From Selenomonadaceae bacterium (GTDB lineage: Bacteria; Bacillota; Negativicutes; Selenomonadales; Selenomonadaceae): a stretch of DNA of 32,493 nt. The stretch covers positions 1 through 32,493 of the forward strand of contig JAFVEZ010000055.1 of NCBI GenBank assembly GCA_017475745.1, in the 5' to 3' direction. Each line of letters opens with the position of its first letter. Position 1 is the first letter of the stretch. The translations under genes were made by a program, and so were the position numbers. Below, in pieces: positions 16,974-25,154 of the stretch. The notes under the pieces were generated by a model. The model saw only the letters and a list, made by a program, of their open reading frames with translations. It made no database searches and was not told the origin of the DNA.

Positions 16974-17428
16974 TCCTTGTGTTCGCCTCTAATCTTTTGA
17001 AGTTTGCGAACGGCAATATCAAGTGCAGCGATGTAGCTGTCAACACCAAAGCCACTAATCTGGCCCATGACAACCGGCGCGATAACTGAATGATGACGAA
17101 ATTCCTCACGAGCGTGAACATTTGAGAGGTGAATCTCTATCACTGGCACGGAGACCGCAGCAATGGCATCACGAATGGCCACAGAGTAATGAGTAAAAGC
17201 TGCAGCATTTAGCAAGATAAAGTCATAAACTTTGGACGCCTGTTGAATGGCAGTAACTATCTCGCCCTCAATATTAGATTGCATGAAGTCAATATCAACA
17301 CCGAGTTTGTCAGCGTGTTCCTTGAGCATTGCATTGATGTCGGAAAGAGTCGTAGAGCCGTAAATCTCCGGCTCTCGCGTACCCAAAAGATTGAGATTAG
17401 GTCCATTAATCACTAAAATCTTATTCAA
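16970..17428 (-). CDS. aroQ: 3-dehydroquinate dehydratase, type II
   Basis: Dehydrates 3-dehydroquinate to 3-dehydroshikimate in the shikimate pathway; type II enzymes form dodecamers. The 152-residue protein has [17 protein letters not shown] (the catalytic Tyr is in the EIYG segment), [15 protein letters not shown], and the [15 protein letters not shown] loop with catalytic His. The start is TTG at 17428, with CAGGGGGAT about 6 nt upstream, and gives the canonical N-terminus. The SD lies inside the end of the upstream apbE gene, whose stop is 2 nt before the start, so the genes form one operon. Confidence 0.96.
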   Translation of the reverse strand: MNKILVINGPNLNLLGTREPEIYGSTTLSDINAMLKEHADKLGVDIDFMQSNIEGEIVTAIQQASKVYDFILLNAAAFTHYSVAIRDAIAAVSVPVIEIHLSNVHAREEFRHHSVIAPVVMGQISGFGVDSYIAALDIAVRKLQKIRGEHKE

Positions 17429-17430
17429 AG

Positions 17431-18369
17431 TTATCCCCCTGTTTCATTTTTAATTATTATAAATTCTGCATTTGGCACTTTGAGTGTCGGATTGATAAAG
17501 GCAGCCGTACTCAATATATCGGCGATCATTGCACAATACTCATTGCTACCGTCAACAATGACACTCACTGAAGATACACCACTTTGAGAAGGCTTGCATG
17601 TTCGCGGGTCGATTATATGGTGATAACGTCTGCCGTCAACGATGAAATATTTAATATAATCGCCAGAGGTTGAGATTGCAGCATCTTTAACCTCAATGAT
17701 TCTATAGATTGTATCAGGTTGTCGAGGATTTTTCAAGCCGATTCGTTTGCTACTGAAGGCATATATTGTGCTTGTGCCGAAGTCAATCAAGCCGTCTGTT
17801 ATACCATTATCAATGTAGATTCGACGCACTAAATCAGCAGCATAACCTTTGGCAAGAGCACCTAGATCAATTTTAACACCCTTCAAATCCAGCCTAGCAC
17901 TACACTCTTCTTCTATCAAGTGAAGGTGTTCATATCCGACAAATTGTTTTACGATCTCAATTTCTTCTCTTGAAGGAACCTTTGGAACGCTAACACTGTT
18001 TTCACTTATATTCCATAACTCAACAGCAGCACCAATCATAACATCAAAGGCACCGTTTGTCAGTTGTGAATATTCTTGCGCCGTCTTCAACATTTTATAT
18101 GTATCTTCACTAATCTGTATAAAATCCATAGATCCGGCAGTGGTTTCTATCTTTAAAATATCTGCAGTGATAGTTTCTTCAAGTGTTGTAATCCTGCGAA
18201 AACTTTCTTCGATTGCAGCTTGAGCATTAGCACCGTTGGCCTTTAATGTTATGACTGTACCCATGGCAATCTCACTGCGTTCAAACGTAAGTTCCTCAAA
18301 GGTTTGATGACAGCCAAATCCAAAAATCAAAATGAAGATCGCCATCAGAAATATGTATGATAATCTCAT
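17431..18369 (-). CDS. apbE: ApbE-family FAD:protein FMN transferase (lipoprotein)
   Basis: Covalently attaches FMN to threonine in target flavoproteins, such as the Rnf and Nqr subunits. The 312-residue protein has a signal sequence ending in a lipobox (FGFGC, Cys about 19), so it is probably anchored on the outer face of the cytoplasmic membrane. Family features are [24 protein letters not shown], the SGDYIKYF segment and [12 protein letters not shown]. No Rnf or Nqr gene is in the window. It is the first gene of the apbE-aroQ-peptidase operon. I see no good SD at the ATG at 18369. The 158 nt upstream to the next gene contain TATAAT but no convincing -35. Confidence 0.92.
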   Translation of the reverse strand: MRLSYIFLMAIFILIFGFGCHQTFEELTFERSEIAMGTVITLKANGANAQAAIEESFRRITTLEETITADILKIETTAGSMDFIQISEDTYKMLKTAQEYSQLTNGAFDVMIGAAVELWNISENSVSVPKVPSREEIEIVKQFVGYEHLHLIEEECSARLDLKGVKIDLGALAKGYAADLVRRIYIDNGITDGLIDFGTSTIYAFSSKRIGLKNPRQPDTIYRIIEVKDAAISTSGDYIKYFIVDGRRYHHIIDPRTCKPSQSGVSSVSVIVDGSNEYCAMIADILSTAAFINPTLKVPNAEFIIIKNETGG

Positions 18370-18527
18370 GTTAGTTTTAATTTAACTCATTGTGTTAATT
18401 CTCATTATAAAATTCAAAATTCAAATCGTTGTTAGCGAAGAGAGTTTCAATGCGAACACAATATGATTAATACTCATTTGTAAACACTCAAAATACAAGA
18501 TGAAAGTCAACCAGTAAAACATATTAA

Positions 18528-19499
18528 TTACTTGCTTTTTACAACGATTTTATTCAATTTCTCATATTTTTGGACAACTTTGTCTATGGCTTTATTTTTT
18601 ATATCTAATGCCTTTACCAATTTTATTGCATCATCAACTTCAATTTTAAGGGCTTGCAGGCGCTCTCTATCCATATCATTAGCTTTACTTAAAAATTTGC
18701 TGATTTTCTTTGATAGTGCAGAAGCGGCCTTAATAACCAAGTCTTTGTACTTGTTTGCTCTTAAACGATCATGTTTTGCCCAAGTCATTCTTTCCTTCGC
18801 ATTTTTATCATTCTTTTGATTTAAAATATCCATTATGTTTTCAGCACCTGCTTCGTCAATGAAAGAATCCAGCTCGGCGAAGCGATAATTCTTATTCATT
18901 TCGGGCTTATCCTGCAATGAATTTGCAATACTTCCTTTTTCGTCATAGTGTCCAATATCTGTTATTCCAGTTACTTCTTGAAGCTTGTATTCAGATGCAG
19001 CCGTAAATGAAGTGGCCTTACTCAAATCTTTAATTATGCTGGTACGTGATGCTTCTAAATTGGCAAAATCAACATATTCAGACTTTGAATTTGATTTCTT
19101 ATTCTTTCCTTTTCCATCGTCTGGTTCAGGTTCATTAATTCGACTTACATCAATGACGGCTGTCACGAAGGCCTTGCAAATAGTCCCATTTTCAAAAAAC
19201 TCTACTCTCTCTGATTTTATTTTAAGTTTAGCACGAGCAAAACTTTTTATTTGATCCTTGGTGACCTTAAAGTTATGGACTACCGTATAACTTTCTATGT
19301 AAAAATCAACTTGTTCCGTAAGCTTTCGTTTAGCATCTTCCAAGGCTGCCTTTTTAGCCTTTTCACGAGTATCACGATCACCCAGTCTATATTCACCTTC
19401 AGCGTGAATTGAATGCGGTTCCGCGAAAACTACATTGGGCAAATTTAAAAATGAAAAAGAAATTATATATAGGATTAAAATTTTCCTAACAAGTTTCAA
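18528..19499 (-). CDS. Unknown secreted protein with an FlgT/LPP20-like N-terminal domain
   Basis: A 323-residue exported protein. Residues 1-25 form a Sec signal peptide ending VVFA before EPHS. The next about 90 residues (EGEYRLGDRDTREKAKKAAL onward) look like the domain found in LPP20/FlgT-type proteins, which start with a similar acidic/basic helix. This is pattern resemblance, not proven homology. After a Lys/Asp/Ser-rich linker the C-terminal half is charged and helical, with coiled-coil-like stretches. Function is unknown. The TTG at 19499 is taken as start, 9 nt from AAGGAG; upstream ATGs in the frame overlap or precede that SD. It is divergent from the secreted protein at 19748. Confidence 0.78.
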   Translation of the reverse strand: MKLVRKILILYIISFSFLNLPNVVFAEPHSIHAEGEYRLGDRDTREKAKKAALEDAKRKLTEQVDFYIESYTVVHNFKVTKDQIKSFARAKLKIKSERVEFFENGTICKAFVTAVIDVSRINEPEPDDGKGKNKKSNSKSEYVDFANLEASRTSIIKDLSKATSFTAASEYKLQEVTGITDIGHYDEKGSIANSLQDKPEMNKNYRFAELDSFIDEAGAENIMDILNQKNDKNAKERMTWAKHDRLRANKYKDLVIKAASALSKKISKFLSKANDMDRERLQALKIEVDDAIKLVKALDIKNKAIDKVVQKYEKLNKIVVKSK

Positions 19500-19587
19500 T
19501 TTGATCATCTCCTTTGAAAACATGTTGATCATCAAATTTAAAAAAATATCCAAAATACTATTGTAATGTTACTATATTGCAATTATA

Positions 19588-19615
19588 ATTATAAACTATT
19601 TTATTCTAAATGCAA
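19588..19615 (-). promoter_or_regulatory. Promoter of the secreted protein gene at 18528-19499
   Basis: TTGCAT (19610-19615), a 16-nt spacer and TATAAT (19588-19593), with a second TATAAT directly after it. The leader is about 85 nt. Confidence 0.62.
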
Positions 19616-19669
19616 AGGTTTTTATAAATATTTTAGACAATATTAGTTCTAAAGGTAATGATGACAGGC

Positions 19670-19698
19670 TTGACTAGCTTTAAGATAAAAGTTATAAT
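19670..19698 (+). promoter_or_regulatory. Promoter of the 19748-23286 operon
   Basis: TTGACT (19670-19675), a 17-nt spacer and consensus TATAAT (19693-19698). It is divergent from the promoter at 19588 and drives the secreted protein, and probably meaB and the genes after it. Confidence 0.85.
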
Positions 19699-19747
19699 AA
19701 ATGATATAAATTAGATTTGTCAGAAATTTTAAAAGGATTTGATTTCA

Positions 19748-20866
19748 TTGCGAATATTAACATTATTAAAGAAAACTTTAGCAGTAGCATTGCTCTTTGA
19801 GACATGCTTGTTTGTTAATCTTTCAGAAGCTCGATCTTCCGATTCAAATGTAATGCACAAATTGGAAGTAAAAAGCAAAGATGAGGGCGGTACGCTGTTA
19901 TTTAGTGACAGTCCCGAATACGTTAAGGATAATGGTATACTTTATTCAGATACCGTCAAGGGCAACGTTAGAATATTGTTTTTTCATCTTAATGACAGTA
20001 ATATTGACAAGAGGATAGCAGTAATAGCGGAAAATTTAGTCGATAAACTCAATGTAATTGACATAACAAGAGGCGTAGTAAGTGAACCTGACAGTAACTT
20101 CCTAAAGGTTGGCAAGGCCACGCAAAGTGGATATTTGCAAAAAGATTTCAACTACTCACTATATTTACAAAAGGGTGAGAGTGATTTCCTTATTGATGAG
20201 ATCAACAATAAGTTGATAAAACCTGGACAATTAATGTATGGTGTTTATGATTTTCATACTGCCAATGAAGTAAAAGTGAGCGTTATAATGTACCCAGAAG
20301 GAACGGATCCATTTGAGTTTATAAAAACTGCTAAAGTATTGCCAAAAGATGAACATAAACTTCGCGGAACCTTTAGAAATATGAATAGAGTCATCAGTTT
20401 AAAGAAGACTTATGATCCAGATGTTGATGGAATGGTTTATATAATGTTAGCTGATGATGTGAACGATGTATTTAAAATGGGCATAGATGCAACTGATGGC
20501 AGAAAAGCTAAGGATTTTGGAAACTATGGAATAGCTTATACGATTAATATGAAGATTAAGAAAGGCAAAAAAGCGCGTATTGGCTTGACACCGCTTGGAG
20601 GAAACTACGCCGGTGCTATGAGAGTTCATTACAAGGGCGAAACAAAATTACTATTAGTTCCAAATGGAAAGCCGTATTTTGGTGATAAAACTCCTAAAGA
20701 GCCTGAAAGTGTAAAGAAGTTACGTGAAGAAGGCATGTCAATGGTAACCGATTATACTGAGCTTTCTGATCTTGGGATATACAGTGATGAGGTTCGTTTT
20801 GAATTTTCTCCACCTGGTGCCTCATACTTACCAGTTTACATCGTTTTAATGCCTGATAACGACTAA
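19748..20866 (+). CDS. Unknown secreted protein upstream of meaB
   Basis: A 372-residue exported protein that I do not recognise. It has a Sec signal peptide (MRILTLLKKTLAVALLFET, cleavage probably after LSEA). The mature part is rich in short beta-like segments and includes a repeated theme of charged turns (DVDGMVYIMLADDVND, PLGGNYAGAMRVHY) and a C-terminal SPPGASYLPVYIVLMP. There are no cysteine pairs, no lipobox and no recognised catalytic motif. TTG at 19748 is preferred: AAAAGGA is 10 nt upstream, while the TTG at 19739 is only 1 nt from it. The stop lies 10-13 nt before the meaB start, so cotranscription with a cytoplasmic GTPase is likely, which is odd. Confidence 0.78.
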   Translation: MRILTLLKKTLAVALLFETCLFVNLSEARSSDSNVMHKLEVKSKDEGGTLLFSDSPEYVKDNGILYSDTVKGNVRILFFHLNDSNIDKRIAVIAENLVDKLNVIDITRGVVSEPDSNFLKVGKATQSGYLQKDFNYSLYLQKGESDFLIDEINNKLIKPGQLMYGVYDFHTANEVKVSVIMYPEGTDPFEFIKTAKVLPKDEHKLRGTFRNMNRVISLKKTYDPDVDGMVYIMLADDVNDVFKMGIDATDGRKAKDFGNYGIAYTINMKIKKGKKARIGLTPLGGNYAGAMRVHYKGETKLLLVPNGKPYFGDKTPKEPESVKKLREEGMSMVTDYTELSDLGIYSDEVRFEFSPPGASYLPVYIVLMPDND

Positions 20867-20879
20867 TGGAGGCGATATG

Positions 20880-22040
20880 ATGGCAGGATACACTACAACA
20901 AATCCCGAATGGGCAGTGCAGGGCAATTCTGCAGTGATGAGTGGAATTGAAGGAATAAAGGATACAACGGTCGGCAATATTAATCCTTATTTAAAATCTG
21001 CCATGAAACCTAAGCGCCGTACGACTTTGACTGAAGATGAGATCGTCGAGGGTGTAATGAGCGGCGATAGAACAGTCTTGTCAAGAGCGATAACTTTAAT
21101 TGAGAGCAACAGTCCCAAACACTTTGCCAAAGCCCAAAGGGTGTTGCAAAGACTTCTACCAAAGACCGGTAATGCTCTAAGAGTTGGTATCACCGGCGTA
21201 CCTGGTGCTGGCAAGTCGACCTTGATTGAAGCATTTGGTAATATGCTATGCGACGAAGGACATAAGGTTGCAGTCTTGGCAGTTGATCCGACCAGTTCAA
21301 TCACGCGCGGTTCAATCTTAGGTGATAAAACGCGCATGGGTACACTCTCGCGTCGTGATGAAGCATTCATAAGACCTTCACCAGCAGGCGGAACTCTCGG
21401 CGGTGTTGCTAGAAAGAGCCGTGAGACTATGCTGATGTGTGAAGCCGCAGGTTATGATGTAATTCTCATTGAGACGGTTGGCGTCGGGCAATCTGAGACG
21501 ATTGTACGATCAATGGTTGATTTTTTCATGCTTGTTGTGCTAACCGGTGCTGGTGATGATCTTCAAGGTATCAAAAAGGGTATCATGGAACTTGCCGATG
21601 CAATCGTCATCAACAAGGCAGACGGTGACAACCTCGTCAAGGCGAAAGTTACTCGCGGTGAATATGAAAGAATGATTGAGTTTATCAGACCGGCAACTGA
21701 AGGCTGGCCAACTCATGCTTACCTTTGCTCTGCGGTTGAGAAGACAGGATTGCCTGAACTCTGGAAGGTTATACAAGTATTTAGAGACCTCACAACGGCA
21801 AGTGGAATATTCAAGCGTCGTCGTGATTCTCAGCTTCTCGACTGGATGAAATCAATGATTGATGAACACCTTCACAATCTATTCTTTGATGATGCAGTAA
21901 TAACAGGAAGAATGCCAGAAGTCAAAGAAGCAGTTTTGAGGGGAACTATCTCACCGACGCAGGCTGTAGCAGAACTAGTGAAAATATTTGACATTAAGCG
22001 CGCGTCAGAGCGTCAAGTTGATCTGTTCAGTAATACATAA
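20880..22040 (+). CDS. meaB: MeaB/ArgK-type G-protein chaperone of methylmalonyl-CoA mutase
   Basis: A SIMIBI-class GTPase that helps load and protect cobalamin in methylmalonyl-CoA mutase, part of the succinate-propionate route. The 386-residue protein has a P-loop GVPGAGKST (about 106-114), the VDPTSSITRGSILGDKTRM metal/switch region, IETVGVGQSE (Walker B/switch), and the NKADGDN base-specificity motif. The N-terminal about 55 residues before the MeaB core are longer than in well-studied members. Starts at ATG 20877 and 20880 are both possible; I prefer 20880 for its 7-nt spacing from GGAGG. No mutase gene is in the window. The sirtuin gene starts 14 nt after its stop. Confidence 0.94.
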   Translation: MAGYTTTNPEWAVQGNSAVMSGIEGIKDTTVGNINPYLKSAMKPKRRTTLTEDEIVEGVMSGDRTVLSRAITLIESNSPKHFAKAQRVLQRLLPKTGNALRVGITGVPGAGKSTLIEAFGNMLCDEGHKVAVLAVDPTSSITRGSILGDKTRMGTLSRRDEAFIRPSPAGGTLGGVARKSRETMLMCEAAGYDVILIETVGVGQSETIVRSMVDFFMLVVLTGAGDDLQGIKKGIMELADAIVINKADGDNLVKAKVTRGEYERMIEFIRPATEGWPTHAYLCSAVEKTGLPELWKVIQVFRDLTTASGIFKRRRDSQLLDWMKSMIDEHLHNLFFDDAVITGRMPEVKEAVLRGTISPTQAVAELVKIFDIKRASERQVDLFSNT

Positions 22041-22054
22041 GAGGTTTATTTACA

Positions 22055-22885
22055 ATGACAGTAACAAAGGATTTGATAGATAAAACCATCAATGTTATAA
22101 GATCGGCAAAGACGATATTGATAGGCGCAGGCGCCGGACTCTCCACGGCTGCAGGCTACACTTACAGCGGTGAGCGTTTTGATAAACACTTTTCGGATTT
22201 CTCGGCGAAATACGGTTTCACTGATATGTACAGTGGTGGCTTCTATCCTTATGAGACCGAGGAAGAGTTTTGGGCGTTCTGGAGTCGCAATATTTACTGC
22301 AATCGCTACGATCAACCGAAGAGCGAAGTACATCGAAATTTATTGAAACTCGTCAAAGATAAGGATTATTTCGTCATCACTACCAACGTCGATCATCTCT
22401 TTCAAAACAACGGATTTGACAAGCTTAGATTATTTTATACGCAGGGTGATTACGGTCTCCTGCAATGTGCTACGCCCTGCCATAATAAGACTTATGACAA
22501 TGAAGAGATTATCCGCAAGATGATTGCAGAGCAGAAGGACATGAGAATACCGTCAGAGTTGATTCCTAAATGTCCACGCTGCGGCGGTAAGATGACTACT
22601 AATCTTAGAGTTGATGATAAATTTGTCGAAGACTCAGGCTGGCAACAGGCAGCCTATCGCTACAAGAAGTTTCTGAGCAGTCATATCGGTGGTGAGATTG
22701 TCTTTCTTGAGCTTGGTGTAGGCGGCAATACTCCAGGTATAATCAAATACCCGTTTTGGAGAATGACTGCCGAAAATCCCAAAGCAACCTATATCTGTGT
22801 CAATCAAGGACAAGCCTTTGTGCCGAAGGAGATTGCTAATCAATCTATCACTTTGGATATGGATATAAAAATGTTCTTGTCATAA
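22055..22885 (+). CDS. SirTM-class sirtuin (macrodomain-type Sir2 protein)
   Basis: A 276-residue Sir2-fold protein. The NAD-binding GAGAGLSTAAG is at 24-34. The class M hallmark segments DMYSGGFYPY (57-66) and FWAFWSRNIYCNRY (72-85) follow, then TTNVDH (109-114, Asn111). Where ordinary sirtuins have the catalytic histidine, this one has Gln130 (TQGDYG). A structural zinc site is formed by C138, C142, C173 and C176, and Arg185 is in NLRVDD. In studied Staphylococcus and Streptococcus SirTMs, Gln, Asn and Arg replace the His-based site, and the enzyme ADP-ribosylates a lipoylated GcvH-like carrier instead of deacetylating. That activity here is by family analogy only. The usual partners are absent. 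It follows meaB by 14 nt. Confidence 0.9.
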   Translation: MTVTKDLIDKTINVIRSAKTILIGAGAGLSTAAGYTYSGERFDKHFSDFSAKYGFTDMYSGGFYPYETEEEFWAFWSRNIYCNRYDQPKSEVHRNLLKLVKDKDYFVITTNVDHLFQNNGFDKLRLFYTQGDYGLLQCATPCHNKTYDNEEIIRKMIAEQKDMRIPSELIPKCPRCGGKMTTNLRVDDKFVEDSGWQQAAYRYKKFLSSHIGGEIVFLELGVGGNTPGIIKYPFWRMTAENPKATYICVNQGQAFVPKEIANQSITLDMDIKMFLS

Positions 22886-22908
22886 TGTAGTTGGAAGAAG
22901 GTAAAGCT

Positions 22909-23286
22909 GTGAGTAGTAGGAAAGAGTTGGGCGATGCAGGTGAAGAGTTTGCCGCTGCTTACTTGCAATCAAGAGATTATGAAATTCTTTCCAGGAATTT
23001 TCGTTTCGGTAGGACAGCAGAAGTTGATATAATAGCCTTGACGAATGACACTATCGTTTTCGTTGAGGTTAAGACTCGAAATAATCAAAAATATGGTACA
23101 CCAGCAGAAGCTGTCACATTGAAAAAACAGCAAAAGATTATTGCTGCAGCAACTAAATTCCTTCAGGATAATGATTTCTTTGACAAATCCTGCAGATTTG
23201 ATGTCATTGAAGTATTCGCTGATAATGATCAAAATTTTAATAATTGGAAGTATAATCATATTGAAAATGCTTTCGAGATAAGCTAA
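22909..23286 (+). CDS. YraN/UPF0102-family nuclease-fold protein
   Basis: A 125-residue protein of the UPF0102 (YraN) family, with the restriction-endonuclease-like (PD-(D/E)XK) fold. The motif residues are E38-V-D40 in RTAEVDIIAL and E53-V-K55 in VFVEVKTR. The N-terminal KELGDAGEEFAAAYL helix is typical. The family is widespread but its cellular role is not established; a DNA or Holliday-junction role has been suggested. The GTG at 22909 is chosen as start, 7 nt from AAGG; a TTG at 22891 in frame has no SD. It follows the sirtuin by 23 nt and is likely the last gene of the operon. Confidence 0.92.
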   Translation: MSSRKELGDAGEEFAAAYLQSRDYEILSRNFRFGRTAEVDIIALTNDTIVFVEVKTRNNQKYGTPAEAVTLKKQQKIIAAATKFLQDNDFFDKSCRFDVIEVFADNDQNFNNWKYNHIENAFEIS

Positions 23287-23650
23287 ATGAAAAATAAATG
23301 AAATTTACAGACTTTTTTAAAAATTTTTCATAAATACTTAAGTTTTAGTGAATTAATTACGATAACGCTTTAGGAGACTTTTTAAACTTGATTGAAATTT
23401 ACTTTGCTTCAATAGCAAATTCAATGCGAAATATTACTATCAATATCAGATAGGTGGTGATAGACAGCACAATTAGGTTGACTTGTTGAATTAGTTTCTA
23501 ATCGATCAATCAGATATTGTAGATGTGGAAGTCGCGATTCTGATAACTGATTGATGATTGCAAGGAGAGCTATTATCGGAACAGGGTTTAAATTTTATGA
23601 TACGACAGGGAGGTTGGCGACTGGTGTGGATTTCAGAGGTTGATGATATA
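23287..23650. other. Gene-poor stretch before the small gene at 23651
   Basis: I see no convincing gene here. It contains an AT-rich perfect 9-bp inverted repeat ATGAAAAAT/ATTTTTCAT (23287-23295, 23323-23331), which may be a weak terminator of the YraN operon. It also has a TTGACT at 23478 without a matching -10, and a second perfect 9-bp inverted repeat ATCAATCAG/CTGATTGAT (23505-23513, 23547-23555). It matches no RNA or riboswitch I know. Confidence 0.4.
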
Positions 23651-23902
23651 ATGACAAATGAAAAAAAAGATAGTGTTCAATTTAATAGTAACCCATTGAC
23701 AGCTAATAAAGATTTTTCTCACTTGAGATCACCAATGACAGCTAAAAGACCTATGGTGCAAAGGACAACGATTAATCTGTCGGAGCTTTCACATGAGAAT
23801 GCAGTGGTTGTATCATTGAGTCAAAAACGCTTCACAATGTCAGCGACTTATGCCGCTTCAGCTATGTCTGGTGTAGATGAGAGTCTTTTTATGGCAGATT
23901 AA
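23651..23902 (+). CDS. Small unknown protein (83 residues)
   Basis: I recognise no family. The 83-residue product is soluble, Ser/Thr/Met-rich and without signal or membrane segment. Its middle is a short basic stretch (SPMTAKRPMVQRTT) and the end is acidic (VDESLFMAD). ATG at 23651 is taken as start since AGAGGT is about 10 nt upstream. The frame extends back to 23558, with an AAGGAG near 23562 but no start codon at proper distance from it. A terminator lies about 50 nt past the stop, which supports a real transcription unit. Confidence 0.55.
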   Translation: MTNEKKDSVQFNSNPLTANKDFSHLRSPMTAKRPMVQRTTINLSELSHENAVVVSLSQKRFTMSATYAASAMSGVDESLFMAD

Positions 23903-23949
23903 AAATTAGTGAAATCTCGACTAGTGTTAAGAATTAAATATAAATTCAT

Positions 23950-23995
23950 ACGCTTTGAATCGTCATTAGAAAATGAGATTTTAAGGCGTTTTTTT
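23950..23995 (+). terminator. Terminator after the small gene at 23651
   Basis: A long imperfect stem (ACGCTTTGAA with TTTTAAGGCGT, plus a TCATT/AATGA inner stem) ends in a run of seven T. Confidence 0.75.
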
Positions 23996-24003
23996 GATTT
24001 TAC

Positions 24004-24032
24004 TTGAATTTGTTAAAGTTTGAGATTATAAT
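24004..24032 (+). promoter_or_regulatory. Promoter of the M23 peptidase gene
   Basis: TTGAAT (24004-24009), a 17-nt spacer and consensus TATAAT (24027-24032), about 35 nt before the gene. Confidence 0.75.
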
Positions 24033-24067
24033 ATGTTCTGATAATGAATCCTATTGGAGGAATGTTT

Positions 24068-25120
24068 TTGGAAACAGAAAATCAATCAGCTAAAGATAGA
24101 AAATTTATACTTTCACCGAAACTCTATAGACTCGCCTTAACATCTTTAGGATTAGGTGCGATATTATTCCTTATTGCTTGCGGTTACTCGATCTATTCTT
24201 TGCTGACTTATCGCAATAATCAAGCTGATATCAACGAAATGCAACAATCAACACAGCTTCAACAAGAACAGTTAATGACGCTTTCAAAGAAGGCTTCAGC
24301 TCTCTCTGAAGAACTTCAAAATTTGAAACAAATGGAAACGGAACTTCGCATACAAGCTGGAGTACAGCCCTCAAAAGACTCTGAGAGTAAGACTGCCGAA
24401 ACGCCTGTAGAAGAGTCTACTCAACCTATTCAGACAGAGGGTGAAGAAGTAGTACCTTCGGCTGAACCCTCAGAAAGCATACCTGACGGACAAGGCGGTC
24501 CCATTGAGATTTTAAATATAGATGACGTTAAAGAAACACTGGAAACTCTGGAAAGTAATTTAAAAACACGCCGTGACAGTCTCAACGAGCTTCAAGCGGC
24601 ACTTAAATCACAACGAGAACAAATGGCAGTAATGATTAGCCTGCAAGCTGCATCTCAAGCTGCAAACAGCGCGGCGGCGGCAATCTCAGCCAGCGGAATA
24701 ATGTCTACAAATGCCTTTGCCTTCGGTACATCAACTGTCGGTTCGACAGTTCCGTCAATCTGGCCTACTACCGGTGTCGTAACTTCTCCTTACGGTTTGC
24801 GTTGGGGTGGCAGTGACTTCCACCCAGGTATTGATATTGCCAACGATATTGGTACACCGATCCTTGCAACTGCGGACGGTATTGTTGAGTATGCAGGCTG
24901 GAACAGCGGCGGCTATGGTAATATGGTCGATATCAATCATGGCAACGGAATAATGACGCGCTATGGGCATGGCAGTCAAGTAGTCGTCGCTGCAGGTCAG
25001 CATGTTGTAAGAGGACAGGTCATTATGTTGATGGGTTCGACGGGTTTTAGTACTGGTCCGCATGTCCATTATGAAGTTCATGTCAATGGTCAGCGTGTAA
25101 ATCCAATAAGCTATTTATAA
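24068..25120 (+). CDS. Membrane-anchored M23 (LytM-type) peptidase, cell-wall hydrolase
   Basis: A 350-residue protein with one N-terminal membrane segment (about 22-45, LTSLGLGAILFLIACGYSIY). A coiled-coil region rich in Gln and Glu follows, then an acidic Pro/Ser/Glu linker, a second coiled coil (about 155-200) and a C-terminal peptidase M23 domain. Zinc ligands fit HPGID (H252, D256) and HVHYE (His334). The fold carries typical GHGS and GSTGFSTGPHVHYEVHVNG segments. Such proteins cut peptidoglycan peptide crosslinks or, when degenerate, activate other amidases; here the metal ligands look intact. TTG at 24068 is chosen as start, 7 nt from GGAGG; the ATG at 24062 is 1 nt from it. Confidence 0.93.
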   Translation: METENQSAKDRKFILSPKLYRLALTSLGLGAILFLIACGYSIYSLLTYRNNQADINEMQQSTQLQQEQLMTLSKKASALSEELQNLKQMETELRIQAGVQPSKDSESKTAETPVEESTQPIQTEGEEVVPSAEPSESIPDGQGGPIEILNIDDVKETLETLESNLKTRRDSLNELQAALKSQREQMAVMISLQAASQAANSAAAAISASGIMSTNAFAFGTSTVGSTVPSIWPTTGVVTSPYGLRWGGSDFHPGIDIANDIGTPILATADGIVEYAGWNSGGYGNMVDINHGNGIMTRYGHGSQVVVAAGQHVVRGQVIMLMGSTGFSTGPHVHYEVHVNGQRVNPISYL

Positions 25121-25154
25121 ACGTCTTTAATCTTATCTGGCGGAGGTGAATATA

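Noticed and set aside
23388..23453. 21-codon ORF starting TTG after AGGAG
   Set aside because: Long SD spacing, no recognisable composition, and tiny length; cannot be told from chance.
23401..23650. Known riboswitch (cyclic-di-GMP, cobalamin) before the 83-residue gene
   Set aside because: None of the conserved core sequences of these classes is present.
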